The position numbers were made by a program, and so were the translations under genes. Of a DNA stretch of 64,000 nt, positions 11,818 through 23,060 are shown piece by piece. The notes beneath the pieces were generated by a model. That model did not search any database and was not told where the DNA came from. It saw only the letters and a list, made by a program, of their open reading frames with translations. The stretch comes from Paraphaeosphaeria minitans (lineage: Eukaryota > Ascomycota > Dothideomycetes > Pleosporales > Didymosphaeriaceae), in the NCBI GenBank assembly GCA_015832175.1, contig WJXW01000005.1, positions 1,426,001 to 1,490,000 on the forward strand. Reading direction: 5' to 3'. Numbering within the stretch: position 1 is the stretch's first letter; every line of letters starts with the position of its first letter.

Positions 11818-12806
11818 TCACTCTTCGTCGCCAATCTATGCTTATTAGTGTGTTTCGAAGAAGAGGTGCAAGGGGCACCGACCTTTGGTGCAAGGTAGAA
11901 TTGCAAGAAGCTGTTGGTGCCCTCCGAAAGCGGGTACTCGACAAGCAGCGGCACCTCGGAGGACAGCTTGAGCTTGACCTTGTCGCTGAGTCCACTGGCC
12001 TTGCAGAAGTTGACTAGGTACTTTAGAGAGAAGGTCAGGGCAACAGGCTCGGTCATCTCGATCTCGATGCTCTCCTTGGGGTTCTCGACATTCGTGTTGC
12101 TTCGAAGCTGTACTGATCCAGAGCCAATGTCACCCGTGCAGGTGAACTTGACACCTTCTTTAGAAACCTCAATTGCCACTGGATGCAAATCAGCTGTGTA
12201 TAGCTTGCGGGGTTAGCGTGGCCTTACCCGACTCGGACAGAGCGCTGAGATCGCGGCAGATGCGCTGGAATTCCGCAGCGGGCAACGTGACCATTGCCGC
12301 ATAGTCCGTCTCGGGAATGCCCAGGTGCTCCTGGTCGATATCCATGAGCTTGATGTCGTACTCGCTGATCCTGTCCTGGCTACTAGACTCGAACACGATA
12401 TTGACGACATCCGGGGCGTCTTCTGCCTTCAAGCTGAGAACATCATCGTTTCCTGCTGCGCGGAGGACCTTGGTCAGGGAACCGAGGTTGATGCCGAGAG
12501 CAATGTTTCGATCGCAGCGGAAGCTCGCGAAGGCATCCGTCTTGAGCGACATCGAGACGAGGGCAACGTGGGAGTTGTCCATGGCCTGGAGATTGATGCC
12601 AGAATCATTGCAGTCGAAGTTGCAGTCTTGCACGAGGTCTTTGATAGCATCGACCACCTACAGTTGTCAGACATCAGCCCGCAAGATTTGTCAATGTATG
12701 AACTGACCTTCTTGAAGAGGCTGGCCTGGGTTAAGCGTGCCTCAAGCACTGGGACAGCATTAGCAGGGCACTCAGACGATTGCTGTTGACAGGAATGGCG
12801 CTTACT
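11818..12806 (-). CDS. POL30: Proliferating cell nuclear antigen (PCNA sliding clamp)
   Basis: A homotrimeric ring that tethers DNA polymerases and repair factors in the nucleus. Exons on the minus strand are 12806 (one base), 12748-12708, 12657-12228, 12178-11883 and 11835-11818. They sum to 786 bases, hence 261 residues, the same length as human PCNA. The start codon is split: the A at 12806 is followed by an intron (12805-12749) and the TG opens exon 2, giving [20 protein letters not shown]. Landmarks are [17 protein letters not shown], the interdomain connector [16 protein letters not shown] that binds PIP-box partners, and the tail [14 protein letters not shown]. The last exon encodes only IGDEE plus stop. 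The split start is inferred from splice signals and protein conservation; a cDNA would settle it. Confidence 0.95.
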
Positions 12807-13753
12807 GATGACTGGAGAGGAGAAAAGTGTAGGGTGAAGAAAGAGGAAGTTTGGGTGTGGAAAAGCGCGGTGTCGTGGAGCGTGGTGTGGAGGTGTGGAG
12901 GTGTGGAAGTGAACAAGAGGGCCTGGGAAAGTTCGTGTAGCGAACGCGACATGCAGCGCGTGCAAGCGCGATGCAATTAAGCTTGGACCACCCGGGACCC
13001 CCACTCACGTGCTGTGCTAGCCTATTTGGTCTAGTACGCGTGCGAGCTCAAGCAAACTGCGGTGCTTGCATGAAAAGAATGCCGGTCACGGTGTCCATGA
13101 AACACACAGAGTCGAGGAAGGTCGTCTTCGTTCCTTACGTTGTTGGACAGTCAATAAGTTACCACACGATGAAAGCTAAGACCTCTCCTTTGCAACCTTG
13201 AGGACCCCGAGCACAATGCTAGCATCCAGACAGGAAAAAGGACAAAAGGGTAGGGGCATCGTGAGAAGACCACAGAGCTTACAAGAACATGTTCCCTTTA
13301 GATGACAGCCCAAGTTTTCCCGTAATTGGTAAAGTCAACATGCTGACATAAATTCAGTTTTCGATGGGGTTGGTGCCTCCAGTGATTCGTTCACGACTAC
13401 CAGTCTCACACATGGCGTTTGGCATCAGTCAATATGCATTGGGGTATCATCTTCGTTATTGGACGTAGTAGTGCCTCAGGACGACCGCAATAAATTGACA
13501 GCTCCAAAGCTGCACAAGGCTGATGCCCATGACAACAGGATCCTTGGTATCTCGACTCGGTCCTCACCTGTCCTCGCCCCAACGATGCTTCAACGTTGGA
13601 ATAGACTGCGATAGGCGAGGCGCTGGTCCAGCAGAGTCTCCTACACTGGGATTGCCCAATCATCGTATGGCCATGTTCGGTACAGAATCCACACCTTGTG
13701 ACATTCCCTATTCTGAAAGTCTTGCGGGATTCTTTTAACCTTTGCGTCCGCTT
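12807..13753. other. Intergenic; PCNA promoter side, no gene seen
   Basis: Contains the PCNA 5' leader and promoter on its left side and the 3' flank of EMC6 on its right. A short CACCTCCACACC-type purine/pyrimidine-biased stretch lies at 12880-12910. I did not recognise a confident MluI cell-cycle box or any RNA gene. Confidence 0.4.
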
Positions 13754-14163
13754 TCACGCCCGTAAAAGCCCGTAGAACAAGGTCCACGTCAGCACAAAGC
13801 TGCTCAGCCCATTGAACACGTCCCCACCCCACAGGTCTCCCAACGGGCGGTGGAAGTAGTCGCCGGGCTTGCCGTCCGTGCGCAACGCAAATATCATGGC
13901 CGATACAATGAAGGATCCAACGAGGTAGAAGATGAAGCCTGGGTAGGACTCCAGGCCCAGGGTGCCGGCGGCGACACCGAACAGAGAAGCAGTCAGATTT
14001 CGAATATTGGAGACGGCCTGGTGGCGATGGTCAGAAAGGGGACGAGTGTGTCAAGGCAGACGTGCGCCAAGTGTATGTGTGGGAGATCTACCTGGGTGTT
14101 GTGCTGCACGCTAGTGACAACGATGGGGTTGATGGCCAACTCCCGTTCCTCGAGCGTGGACAT
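13754..14163 (-). CDS. EMC6: ER membrane protein complex subunit 6
   Basis: EMC6 is a core membrane subunit of the EMC insertase, which places tail-anchored and multipass proteins into the ER membrane. Two exons on the minus strand, 14163-14092 and 14017-13754, separated by a 74-base intron, give 111 residues. The splice rebuilds VVTSVQHNTQAVSNIRNLTA, the most conserved stretch of the family. It is followed by hydrophobic segments FGVAAGTLGLESYPGFIFYL and FIVSAMIFALR, the conserved DLWGGDVFNGLSSFVLTW, and the terminal helix LFYGLLRA. Length and order match fungal EMC6. The gene is easily missed because each exon is short. Confidence 0.93.
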
Positions 14164-15031
14164 TATGAGCGTGAATCTACCGGGCTGTTGTGTGGATAGC
14201 TTCTACGACTCTTACGCTCCAAGCGCGCAATGTGCGATCGTCCGAGGAGCAGTCGAAGAGGCTCCGCAAAAGGCAAGCGCAACGGGCCGTCGATATGTAG
14301 GTCTCCAGACAGCGCGATACGTCCGGATGCGTGAGGAAGGAAGTTTTGCCGCTGGGGTCGGGTTGCGTGGCGTCGTTGCACTGAGGGCCTGTGTGAGTGA
14401 ACAGTTCGACCTTGTCCTTGTCCGATGCGCACCGACGGCCGTGGTGCACGGACCTCGCTATGATATCCAACGTCACTTCTCATTGAGGACCTCAGCTCAA
14501 ACCATCTTAGGGTGGAATTGCAAATCACAGTAATTTGCGCATTTGCAGTGGATCTGCTCCATGCACGGTCGAAGCCATATCTTGACTGAAAAGCGAACAG
14601 TCCCACGAGACTGCTTACATAGGTAGTGGAGGCTGGATGCTAGCCCGCGCTCGTTTAGGTACCGAGGTACCGTACCTAGGTAGGTATTTGACATAAAAGG
14701 AGAAGTCGAGGACAGGCCGAGGACAGGCTAGGGTACCTATGCCCATGGTGGTCACGGCGTACGACAGCGAGGGCCAGATTTGCACTAAGTTTTCCACGTC
14801 TCCAAGTTACATCAGTGCTCACCAGGAGGAGACTTGATTCAGAGTGCCGTTTCATTGCATGCCACAGCATAAGGGAGCGGATATAATGGGCGGGGGATTC
14901 TTGTTCTATCAAAACTACCTATGGTATGTATTTGAAGCGACCAAGGCATGATCCAGGCCTTTGATGGGTATGCTAGCCACACCATTATTCCCCTTGCTTT
15001 GCATTGTCGATACATCGGTCGAATTACTCCA
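14164..15031. other. Intergenic; EMC6 promoter, no further gene
   Basis: Holds the upstream region of EMC6 (minus strand) and the 3' flank of the 230-residue gene. A dense patch of GGTACC/TAGGTA words lies at 14655-14740, including one exact copy of the dispersed 13-base motif at 14665-14677. Nothing else is recognised. Confidence 0.4.
14665..14677. repeat. Dispersed motif AGGTACCGTACCT, copy 1
   Basis: An exact copy of a 13-base sequence with near-perfect inverted arms (GGTAC / GTACC around one C). It sits about 500 bases upstream of the EMC6 start and is flanked by further TAGGTA words. Confidence 0.8.
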
Positions 15032-15943
15032 TCAATCATATTCTTCGAAGTACCTACCATCTATTAGTCACATACGTGCTGCAACTTGCCCACATATGCT
15101 CACGTTTGTAAATGAAGCGGCAAAGCGTAGCCAGGCAGCTCGCTTGCCGAGCGCAAGTACTCGAGTGCTTGCCGGAAGTACTGGCCGTTCCCCTTCGGTG
15201 AGGCTACATTACCTAGGCTCATGTACGCCTCAGCAGCCTGTTCTCATGCGTCAGTGGTAATGGGCTAGAGAGCTGGTGTGCACCGTGGCTCACAGTAGAT
15301 AACAATTCGCCTGTTGTCTTGGCTTGCGCGCGAGCTGCGTCTGCAGCATGGTTTAGATATTCAATAGCCGGTAATAAAATGCCTCGAGCTTCCACGTAAT
15401 CTGACATATGCAATCGGCTTTCGGCTTCTGCGTTGCTTCTTTTAGTTTGTCTGTCTTCTTCGCTTGCAGAGAGTGGCACATATTGACTCCATCCGCTGCT
15501 AGTAGGGCTTTGCTCGGAAAGGTGTATCTTTGCGAGGGGCTTCTGAGCGCGAAACAACCAGTTTTGACCGATGACTGTGCATTCTCAGTGATGGTCGAGT
15601 AATGTGAAAGGCAGAGCTTACGGATAAGTAATTCAATATCTTCTGGTTAGATCTGGAGTAGGGTTACTTTCTGCTTTAGACACTAATTGCCAATATCAGA
15701 TATGCCACCGGAGTCTGCATCGGCATAAGCCACGCGCTGAAACACAGTCATGAGTGGCAACTGCCACTGCCTTTGGTTTTCATTTGGACGAGTGTCGCTG
15801 AACTCCAAGAACGCAGTGACGTTTCGGATGATTTGCAGATGGTCTCTCCAACAATCGGGGGCCGTGTCGAGAGTTGCCGTGATGAGTTCGACGGTTGACA
15901 TGAGTGTCCTCACCGTGTTCTCGTCCATTGGAACCTGGTTCAT
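15032..15943 (-). CDS. Conserved fungal protein of unknown function, TPR-like C-terminus
   Basis: I do not recognise a named family. A five-exon minus-strand model joins in frame: 15943-15709, 15642-15622, 15574-15294, 15237-15104 and 15053-15032, giving 230 residues. Introns are 66, 47, 56 and 50 bases. The first has a weak GTGGCA donor, so the join after ADADS is the least certain; the other donors are GTAAGC, GTGAGC and GTGAGC. The middle holds IGQNWLFRAQKPLAKIHLSE and MSDYVEARGILLPAIEYLNH. The C-terminal part, AAEAYMSLGNVASPKGNGQY then FRQALEYLRSASELPGYALP, reads like paired helices of a tetratricopeptide-type repeat and looks highly constrained. No signal peptide or membrane segment is seen. 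A TATATAA box lies about 80 bases upstream of the chosen ATG. Confidence 0.68.
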
Positions 15944-16018
15944 CGAAGCTAAAACTGTCGCCGGGATACGTGCGAGGAGAGATATGGAATGAGTTGAAGT
16001 ATGACGAGGGAATACGTA

Positions 16019-16025
16019 TTATATA
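16019..16025 (-). promoter_or_regulatory. Possible TATA box of the 230-residue gene
   Basis: On the minus strand the sequence reads TTTATATAATA about 76-82 bases before the ATG at 15943, a usual distance for a fungal TATA element. This is position and sequence only; no transcript start is known. Confidence 0.4.
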
Positions 16026-16144
16026 AAGGAGTGTATAGCAGCCAGAAGTGACGAAAGAACCGTCAGATGAAGAGAGTATCTGCAGTCTTGCCTTCAAGGT
16101 GTGATGGATAGTGACTCGTCCGCTTGCACGTCTGCGCCAAGGAT

Positions 16145-16157
16145 AGGTACCGTACCT
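16145..16157. repeat. Dispersed motif AGGTACCGTACCT, copy 2
   Basis: Exact copy located about 200 bases upstream of the start of the minus-strand 230-residue gene, within the divergent region shared with the vezatin-like gene. Confidence 0.8.
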
Positions 16158-16818
16158 ACGTACTGTCTATGCATGAATAATCACAAGGATGTGTAAGCAT
16201 ACGAGGATACAAAGACCACAAGTTGTTCATGACGAGACTGCAGTAGCTTTCAATCGCTTCCGACGGGGCTTGACAAAACACGCGTGGCCACCATCCGGAG
16301 AGGGACATAGTGCCATCAGGCAAGCAAGCCCATGCCCAGAAAGTTGTGGAATTATCCATGCCAAGCGCATTTGGACGAAGCCCCTGCCCGACGCTCGATA
16401 GACCAGCATATCCGCTGACCAGGTATTCGCTCTCCAGGGACAAGACTCGAAACCTCGGTGACGTTGGGCGTCGGCGTCGGAGGCGCCTCTCATGATTCAC
16501 CTGTGGGGAAATGAGGATCAATGAAACGGGCCGGGGTCCTGAACTACCCCGACCATTGCCCTGCCCCAATTGTAGCCGCCATCTTCTCCCCTTTCCCCTT
16601 CCTACCTACCGTGGACATAGCCGCATCCCAATTGCTCTCGAGTCTTCACAGCCCACCTACCGTCCAGCACCGCCCTCGCCTCTTCTTCCGAAGCTCCACC
16701 AACCTTTCCGAATCAGCAGACTCGCTCACGCGCTGGTAGCACGCACAGAGAGGGGCCGACCACGACATTCCACTTCCAGCAGCGCCAACCACCCGTGGGG
16801 GGTTCCCGCCATGCGCTG

Positions 16819-18807
16819 ATGGAACTCGTGGTAGAAGACTCGCCGCTGGCCGAGTATCTTGAGGGTCAGATCCGCTTCCCGCCGCCATTATGAAGCGCTC
16901 CAGACTAACTATCATGGCAGGCCAAGGCCGAGCGTCAACACCGTCGTCGCCCACCACAGGCTCGCCTACGCACGCCCATGTTCACGCACCCACCAGCTTC
17001 GCGCCGCGGGGCCCTTCGACGCTGCAGTCTCGCATACGCGGCAGGATGCCCCAGCCGCTACCGGTGCGCGTTGGCCAGCATGGCGCGGCTGCGCGCATCC
17101 ACAGCGCCTGTTCGGTATCATGTGCCCCGTCTCTCTCTCTTGAACCACACTAATGCGCTGCGCCAGAGAGCGGTGAACTCGCGCCTAGGCCGCGCCGACA
17201 ACCAGCGATTCCTCGAGCACTTCCGCTACCTTCTTGTCGCCTCCCAGCTGCTGAACGAACCCGAGCGCCTGCGAGCCGCCGCCATCCCCCACTTCGCAGC
17301 CGCCGGCCCGCCCACCGAATTCCAGGTTGCCACTATCAGTGTGACGGGGGCAGCGCTGACAGGAGCGACTGCCTTTACGCTGGTGTGGCTCATTCATTGG
17401 TCGCGGAAGCAGACCGTTGGCGTTACCTGGGGCAGATTCTCCCTCGTGGTCGCCGTCTTCGCTGCTGTGGCCACCGCTTGCTATGCCTACATGCGCCGGC
17501 AGTGGCTGCAGTACCTCCGCCAACAAGCCGTCCAAGGTGCATCTGCCCTGGTCACCAACCTTCAGGCCTTCGAAGCCTCGACGTCATCCGCGCTCGCATT
17601 GATACAAGAGGTGGAGCTGGTTTCAAGAGGCTACCGACTGTGCGTAAATATTCTGCCCAAACGCCATGCCACACTGCTGACCCCTTCTAGAAGCAGCCCT
17701 CTCCCTCCAATCTCGAGGATCGAAGAAAAGGGCCAGACCCGTCGTTGCCACCGCCTGCGTCGAACACTACACGCCGCATATGCCGCCACCATACCCATCT
17801 TCCTTGATCAAAGTGGGGGGTTGAAACAGTTGGTGGAGGACGATGATTTGGAAAGATATCTTGACGTGTACGACGTCAGCAATCCAGATCTACAAGACGC
17901 CGCGCAGGGATACACTGAGTCGGAATTCGAGGACAATGAGTCTTTGAAGGCGCTCCGCGTACTTCAATATCGCCTCTCTACTCTACGTCGCGTATACCTC
18001 TGCTCGCTGCTCTCGCTGGAAGCTGATGGAGGCAAGCCAGACTTTGCAAGGTGGGCCGCTGTGGTGGACTCCATGACCGTTCTAGCCGCTGCCACTGGTG
18101 ATTGGACCGAAAAATTCAACCGCATTGTTGCGGAAGAAGAGCAGCCGCTCCCGTCGCCTCTGAAAATACAACCTACACCTCAGCGCGAACGCATACGCAG
18201 TTCTGTCCGGAAGCTCAGTGCTTTGTCCTCTGGCATCCGTGGGCTGCAAGCCAAAATGCAGATTCTTCGTGAAGAGTCGAACAAGAGCCTGGAAGAGTCT
18301 GAAGATGTCGGCGATCTGGGGAGTCATTTGATGGCACAATATGATTCTATCGGCACAGATTTGAAGAACCTTGTCCAAGCGTGGGAAGCGGGACGAAACG
18401 CCCTCGCGATGAATATAGACCGACATGAACGTCGCGTATCCCAAGCGTCCAGCGAATTGCGATCCCCTGTGCCCAGTCTCGGCGGTCTAACTGCCGTGGA
18501 CGAAGGCAGCCCCTCGGATGCTCTACGCGCTCTCAACGGCGAGCTACTGAGCCCACAGGTGTCTGCACCAGCGAGCGATGGAAGCAACTCGGACGACGAG
18601 ATCTTCGAAGCCATTGCCATCCCCAAGACCCGCATGTCAATGAGCCGAGAAGAGCGAATGCACAAGATCCAAGAAGATCGTGCGCGGCAGGCGTCGGCCA
18701 GAGAGTCGCGCGAGGCAAACAACAACGTAATGAAAGAGCTGGAGTCTGTCCTCCGAAACGCCCGATCCGCACGCATCGGCCCCGCCGGGAGAATAACGAG
18801 TATATAA
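16819..18807 (+). CDS. Vezatin/Inp2-like myosin-binding membrane protein
   Basis: Resembles the fungal vezatin family, which includes the peroxisomal myosin-V receptor Inp2; transport of an organelle by myosin is therefore likely but not proved. Exons 16819-16864, 16921-17114, 17167-17639 and 17691-18807 give 609 residues. The start MELVVEDSPLAEYLEG is typical of these fungal proteins. An Arg/Pro-rich linker leads to NQRFLEHFRYLLVASQLLNE. Two membrane segments follow, VTGAALTGATAFTLVWLIHW and FSLVVAVFAAVATACYAYM, then a soluble helical region including VSRGYRLSSPLPPISRIEEK and RLSTLRRVYLCSLLSLEADG. The last intron (17640-17690) is 51 bases with no stop, so unspliced message would also be in frame. 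The C-terminal region MSREERMHKIQEDRARQASA is probably coiled. Confidence 0.8.
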
Positions 18808-20816
18808 CGGCCTCCTTCCCATTTTTCTGTCTGCGACTAATGATTGTGCTTTGGGAGGCATCATTTGCTCCTTTTTTCGCTTGCGGGAAGAAAAGTTGCA
18901 ATTACCGCACACTGCTTACGCTATCTTTTCCTTGTCTGTTTTCGAAGGTTATACCACCTCATCTGCATAATATTCTGGAGCATATACGGAGTTCTGCATG
19001 TGCAGCAAGTTGGGGCGATCGGGTGGCATTATGGGCCTGTCTGCGTGCGAAGATTGAGCGGGATGGCACGGCAGAAGCGAAGGTGTTTCTTTCTGTGTTA
19101 ATATGTAATGTGTGAATGATACCAGATACTAGCCACACCAATCCAATGCCAGGAAACACGTTGGCCTTACCGTTCAGTCTCGTTCATGGCCCTTGCTGTC
19201 GAGGTTGTCCATGCGCCCATGGTCGCAACTATGAGCAATGAAGCGTCCAGACCGATCGCGCACCCGATTCCCTCCGGGGTTGCGCTCGAGTTGTACAGCC
19301 CATTGCGGTCGGTGGATACGAGTGGCTGTTCAGTGGCCCGCCGGCCAATTGCCCGCTGTCCTATCAAACTATCTTTACCGTGGAGCATAGTTCAAGTCAA
19401 CTCCGGAATGTTGCTGCCGTTCCAGCTATATCGCGATGGACTCTGACTGTCCCTCGGCTGGCCCTGGGTCTCAAGTCATTCTCGGGTGCGTTGCCTGACA
19501 GCGATATCAAAGCAAATGTCCGAAAATACCATCATGAGCTTGCTGAGTTGGTTATTTCGCGTCATTATGAAGATCGAAACCTTCCAGATCGAGATCCCGC
19601 CCTGGCGATATCTGGTGTCGAGGACGCTAAACCTAGTGTTTCCACGGCGCGTCGGATAAATAGTACGCGGATGAAATAATTCACAGCGATTGGCAGGGCT
19701 CGCATACCGAACACCGTTCTCCTCGAAGGACGTCCAGCTCACCGTTCGCGCGTTGACACAATCAGGTACTCGCATGATGGTAGTCGTTCCGTAAGTTGGC
19801 AAAGACGAAGTCTCTCGTTCAGCAAATGAAGCTGTCTCAAGGCTTCCGGGCTTCCGACGGACACTGCTGCTCCTTGCGATCAAGTAGCCTATCTGGACAA
19901 AGTGGCCTGACCAACGTAGAGAACGTCGCAAGGCAAGGATACTTTCGCGATATTGGGTAACGCAGGGTCCATAAAATCCGAGCACTTTTCAAACTCGGAG
20001 TTGGTTCCGTTGCATTCACTTGACTCTGATGTTTAATGGTTAGTCATAGCTTTGATTATCCCTTGCGGGCTTTATCAATTCTGGAGATGTATGACATTCT
20101 AGATTAGCACACCATAAGATTTAGAACCATGCGAGTCCATCTTCGTGCTGATGCACTGGAGTCTTCAGCCGAGCAATGACCAAGACATGCGCCCATGCAC
20201 CCTCTTCAACATTTCGATGACGATATGACTTACCTTGTGGTACTGCCAGTATCGGTCCGTCTACGGGTTGGTATTCCTCCCCCGTGCATTGTTCCGTAGG
20301 ACACGTTGGAATACGTGATTGATGAAGGTTGTGTCGGTTGTAGTCGAACGACCCAATTATAAACGGTGGGCCGGCCCGCGCCTGGCGCTTTCCGGTTCTA
20401 CCTGGGCAACTTCTATTCCAACCTCGCTCTTATTGTTCTTGACAGTAATCCACATTCATCCATACCAACATCCAACGCGAACAGCCGCTCTACACATCGT
20501 CGAAGTACTAGCACTCACGAGCTGTAACAGAAGGACGAACCAGTATCAGCATATTAAGTTCATTACGGAGTCAGTACCCAACGCGACAGCCTTCCATGCC
20601 ACAGCCACACTTCTCCTATAAGTGGTAGAAGATTTTTCCTGCTTTTTGATACATGTAGGCGAACAGCAGAACAGTATTCCCGCCACTCTTTCAGAATCTG
20701 GTGAGTGGCCACCCTACAATACTCAAATCAAACACAGCCAACAAAAGGAATTAGCCAAGAAGCCATCATGAGCAGCGATGAATTTCCATCAAAACTTTCG
20801 GATATCCCACGTCTTT
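18808..20816. other. Gene-poor stretch, no gene resolved
   Basis: Two kilobases with several open frames of 80-170 codons on both strands (for example 19380-19679 plus and 19476-19985 minus) that overlap each other and show no domain. A real but diverged gene here cannot be ruled out. No repeats or RNA genes were recognised. Confidence 0.35.
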
Positions 20817-21893
20817 TCAGGGCATCGGATCCCGAGATGGCCCCTTGTGCCGCCGGAGTCGACTAGGTCGACAAGGGGGCGCCTCATGCTTCTTACGTCT
20901 GTGATTGAGAAGAGCATCCGATCGCCAGAAGACCTGGGGACATTCCGGACATTGAACTCGTCGACTATCAGCTGAAGCGGTGCAGCCTTTGGACCTCTGA
21001 TGGCGACCCAAATTTCCTTTCGCATGAGCACCTTTTAGTTTCAGGCCGCATGCGCATTGAAGCGTGTATTCAGCGCTCGGTTGAGCGACTTCATCTACCA
21101 CAAACTCACCCCGAGCCACTATCTTCCTGGACGAGCCAAATTGTGGATGGCCACCAGAGGTGGATACCCGAGACGCGCCATGAACAACAACATGAGATGG
21201 CGCTCCAATAGACCTGTGACAGTCAGTTTACGCTCTTGCATTATTGATAGGCACTCACCCTGAGATAGGACCTCTCTCTGACCCACGCTCACTTTGGTCG
21301 GACCTTGAACTGTCGGTATCGTTCAGATGGTCAGACGAAGTGTAAGCGTCGGTACAATCGACCCTATGCCTTGAGCCGTCACTGATCGTTGTCATTAGCA
21401 GAATCTGTTGGTTACTGTTTTAGAACGTACCAAATGCTGCCCGCTTCCTTGATCCCTGGAACAAAGGGAATCGGTGATGATTCATAAGTCTCATACAAGC
21501 TCTCCGACATTGATCCTGTCCGAACATTGTACCGGTCGATATCGAATCGCCTTAGGGGCGACGTGTACTGATCTCCATGGACGCCATGATAGAATTGAGT
21601 TGCAAAAAACGCCTCCTGATCTGGAACTGGACTAGGATCAGGTAGACCATATACAGTTCCGTCTTGCGCCACATCTGTTGCGCCTGAACAAGACTATCAG
21701 AGTTGAGAAACGAAGATTGGGACTCTGTGTCTTACTTACAATATGGATTCATAGCCTGGAACTCGACTGGCCATTTTTCTTCCCCGCTCGGTGGACTATT
21801 GTATGCAGTTGGAAAAGTTGGTGTGTGCCCATCCCATCTTTCTGACTGCCGTTGCCCCAAGGAATCTTGACGATACCAACCTTCACGCGCCAT
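20817..21893 (-). CDS. C2H2-type zinc-finger protein, putative transcription factor
   Basis: Four exons on the minus strand, 21893-21740, 21683-21431, 21381-21259 and 21213-20817, join in frame to 308 residues; introns are 56, 49 and 45 bases and the second has a CTAATGAC branch-like site. The N-terminal two thirds are low in motifs and rich in Ser, Asp and Pro. The C-terminal end carries two zinc fingers. The first is unusual, CACGLKLKGAHAKGN then LGRHQRSKGC, a Cys-Cys-His-Cys pattern with one residue between the first cysteines. The second is canonical, CPEC with twelve residues then HRRKKH. A basic tail CRPSRLRRHKGPSRDP follows. Binding DNA in the nucleus is inferred from the fingers. An upstream exon is possible because coding-like sequence continues beyond 21893. 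Confidence 0.62.
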
Positions 21894-21927
21894 AGCCTTG
21901 ATAGATACTCCTAGGAAAGCGCAATGA

Positions 21928-23060
21928 TCACATTGACGTCCGATCAACTGCCAATCGGTTGAGCCTAAGCTTTATCGACTCGGGGCGTGGGTCTTTGTCT
22001 CGAAGGCTAGGCTGAGCGGCTTTGGTAATGGAGGGACGTTGTCGCGGCGAAGCTTTCTTGAGCTTGGGCGTGGACGTTGGGCTTGCTAAGTCGGTTCCGT
22101 TCTCCTGTGCCTTAGGTGGGCACCATGTTCTCTACAGGGTGGGTCAGGGTTCAATCATCAAAATAAGTAAAAGGACCTAACGCCTTCCAGGTGTGAAGGA
22201 CGATGCAGCACGCAATCAGAATGTACGATGGCAACACGCCAGGGACGATCCCGCTGCGAGCAGACAAAAGGTTTCAGTTCCAGGAAGCAAGGTTAACCTG
22301 CTCTCCAAGCTCCTAGTAAATGGTATCGACAATCATTACGGGTAAGTCAAAAGCACCTCTCGGCCTCGTATTACTTGGACGAATGCTTTTGGACGCTTTA
22401 CCAACATGGTCCAGGTTTTGACAGCGACCTCATCATTGGTGTTGGGGAGCAACGCAGCCCAGCGTGCAGCGACACGACCGCCTCGGTGATACATTGAGAA
22501 TTCGTGTCTCCGCCCACCATTGCTTCCTGAGCTTTGCATATCGGAGAGGAATAATACAATTAGCCGTCGCTGCGGCATCGGACAAGGAGTCACTGCCAAT
22601 GCTCGGCAACCTGGAGTCATCCTGCATGTGGTCGCTTACGAGTTTAGGATTCCTAGCCTGCAGATAAGGATCTTCATGACGAACCCAGGTGCGATTTTCC
22701 AGTCGGTAATACCTCCATGCCACCTCCTAGGAAGAGCCGTGACTGAAATGTCACGTCGGCTGTTCGTGTCTGCGTCCAGGCCTACTCTGCGTGCAAACCA
22801 GAATGGACGCTCTAGGACGCTAGGACACTACACCGACGTGCGAGTATTCTTGACATGGCTTTGGCATTCAGCAATTGAGACCACATCCTAGATTCTGCGC
22901 GATCTCTCCGAGGATACCCATGCCAGATTCATCTCCAGACTTTAGCATGTCATATACACGCTCAGCTCGCACGACGACGCCTTGCGAACTCTTCAGGACT
23001 CAGAGTGCACTACCAGGTCCCTCAGGTCAAGGTTGCGCCAGTACTACACCACACTTCGGA
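21928..23060 (-). other. Unresolved coding-like segments, possibly a multi-exon gene or relic
   Basis: Several minus-strand stretches look coding but I could not join them with confidence. From 5' to 3' they include VYDMLKSGDESGMGILGEIA (about 22.9-23.0 kb), MAWRYYRLENRTWVRHEDPY (from 22723), a frame change, HEFSMYHRGGRVAARWAALL (near 22.45 kb), a hydrophobic segment GIVPGVLPSYILIACCIVLH (near 22.2 kb), and a basic tail PKLKKASPRQRPSITKAAQP ending at a stop at 21928. Together they could be a membrane protein with a cytosolic tail. The stop is only about 35 bases from the chosen start of the zinc-finger gene, which is tight for separate fungal genes. Frame changes may be introns or decay. Confidence 0.3.
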
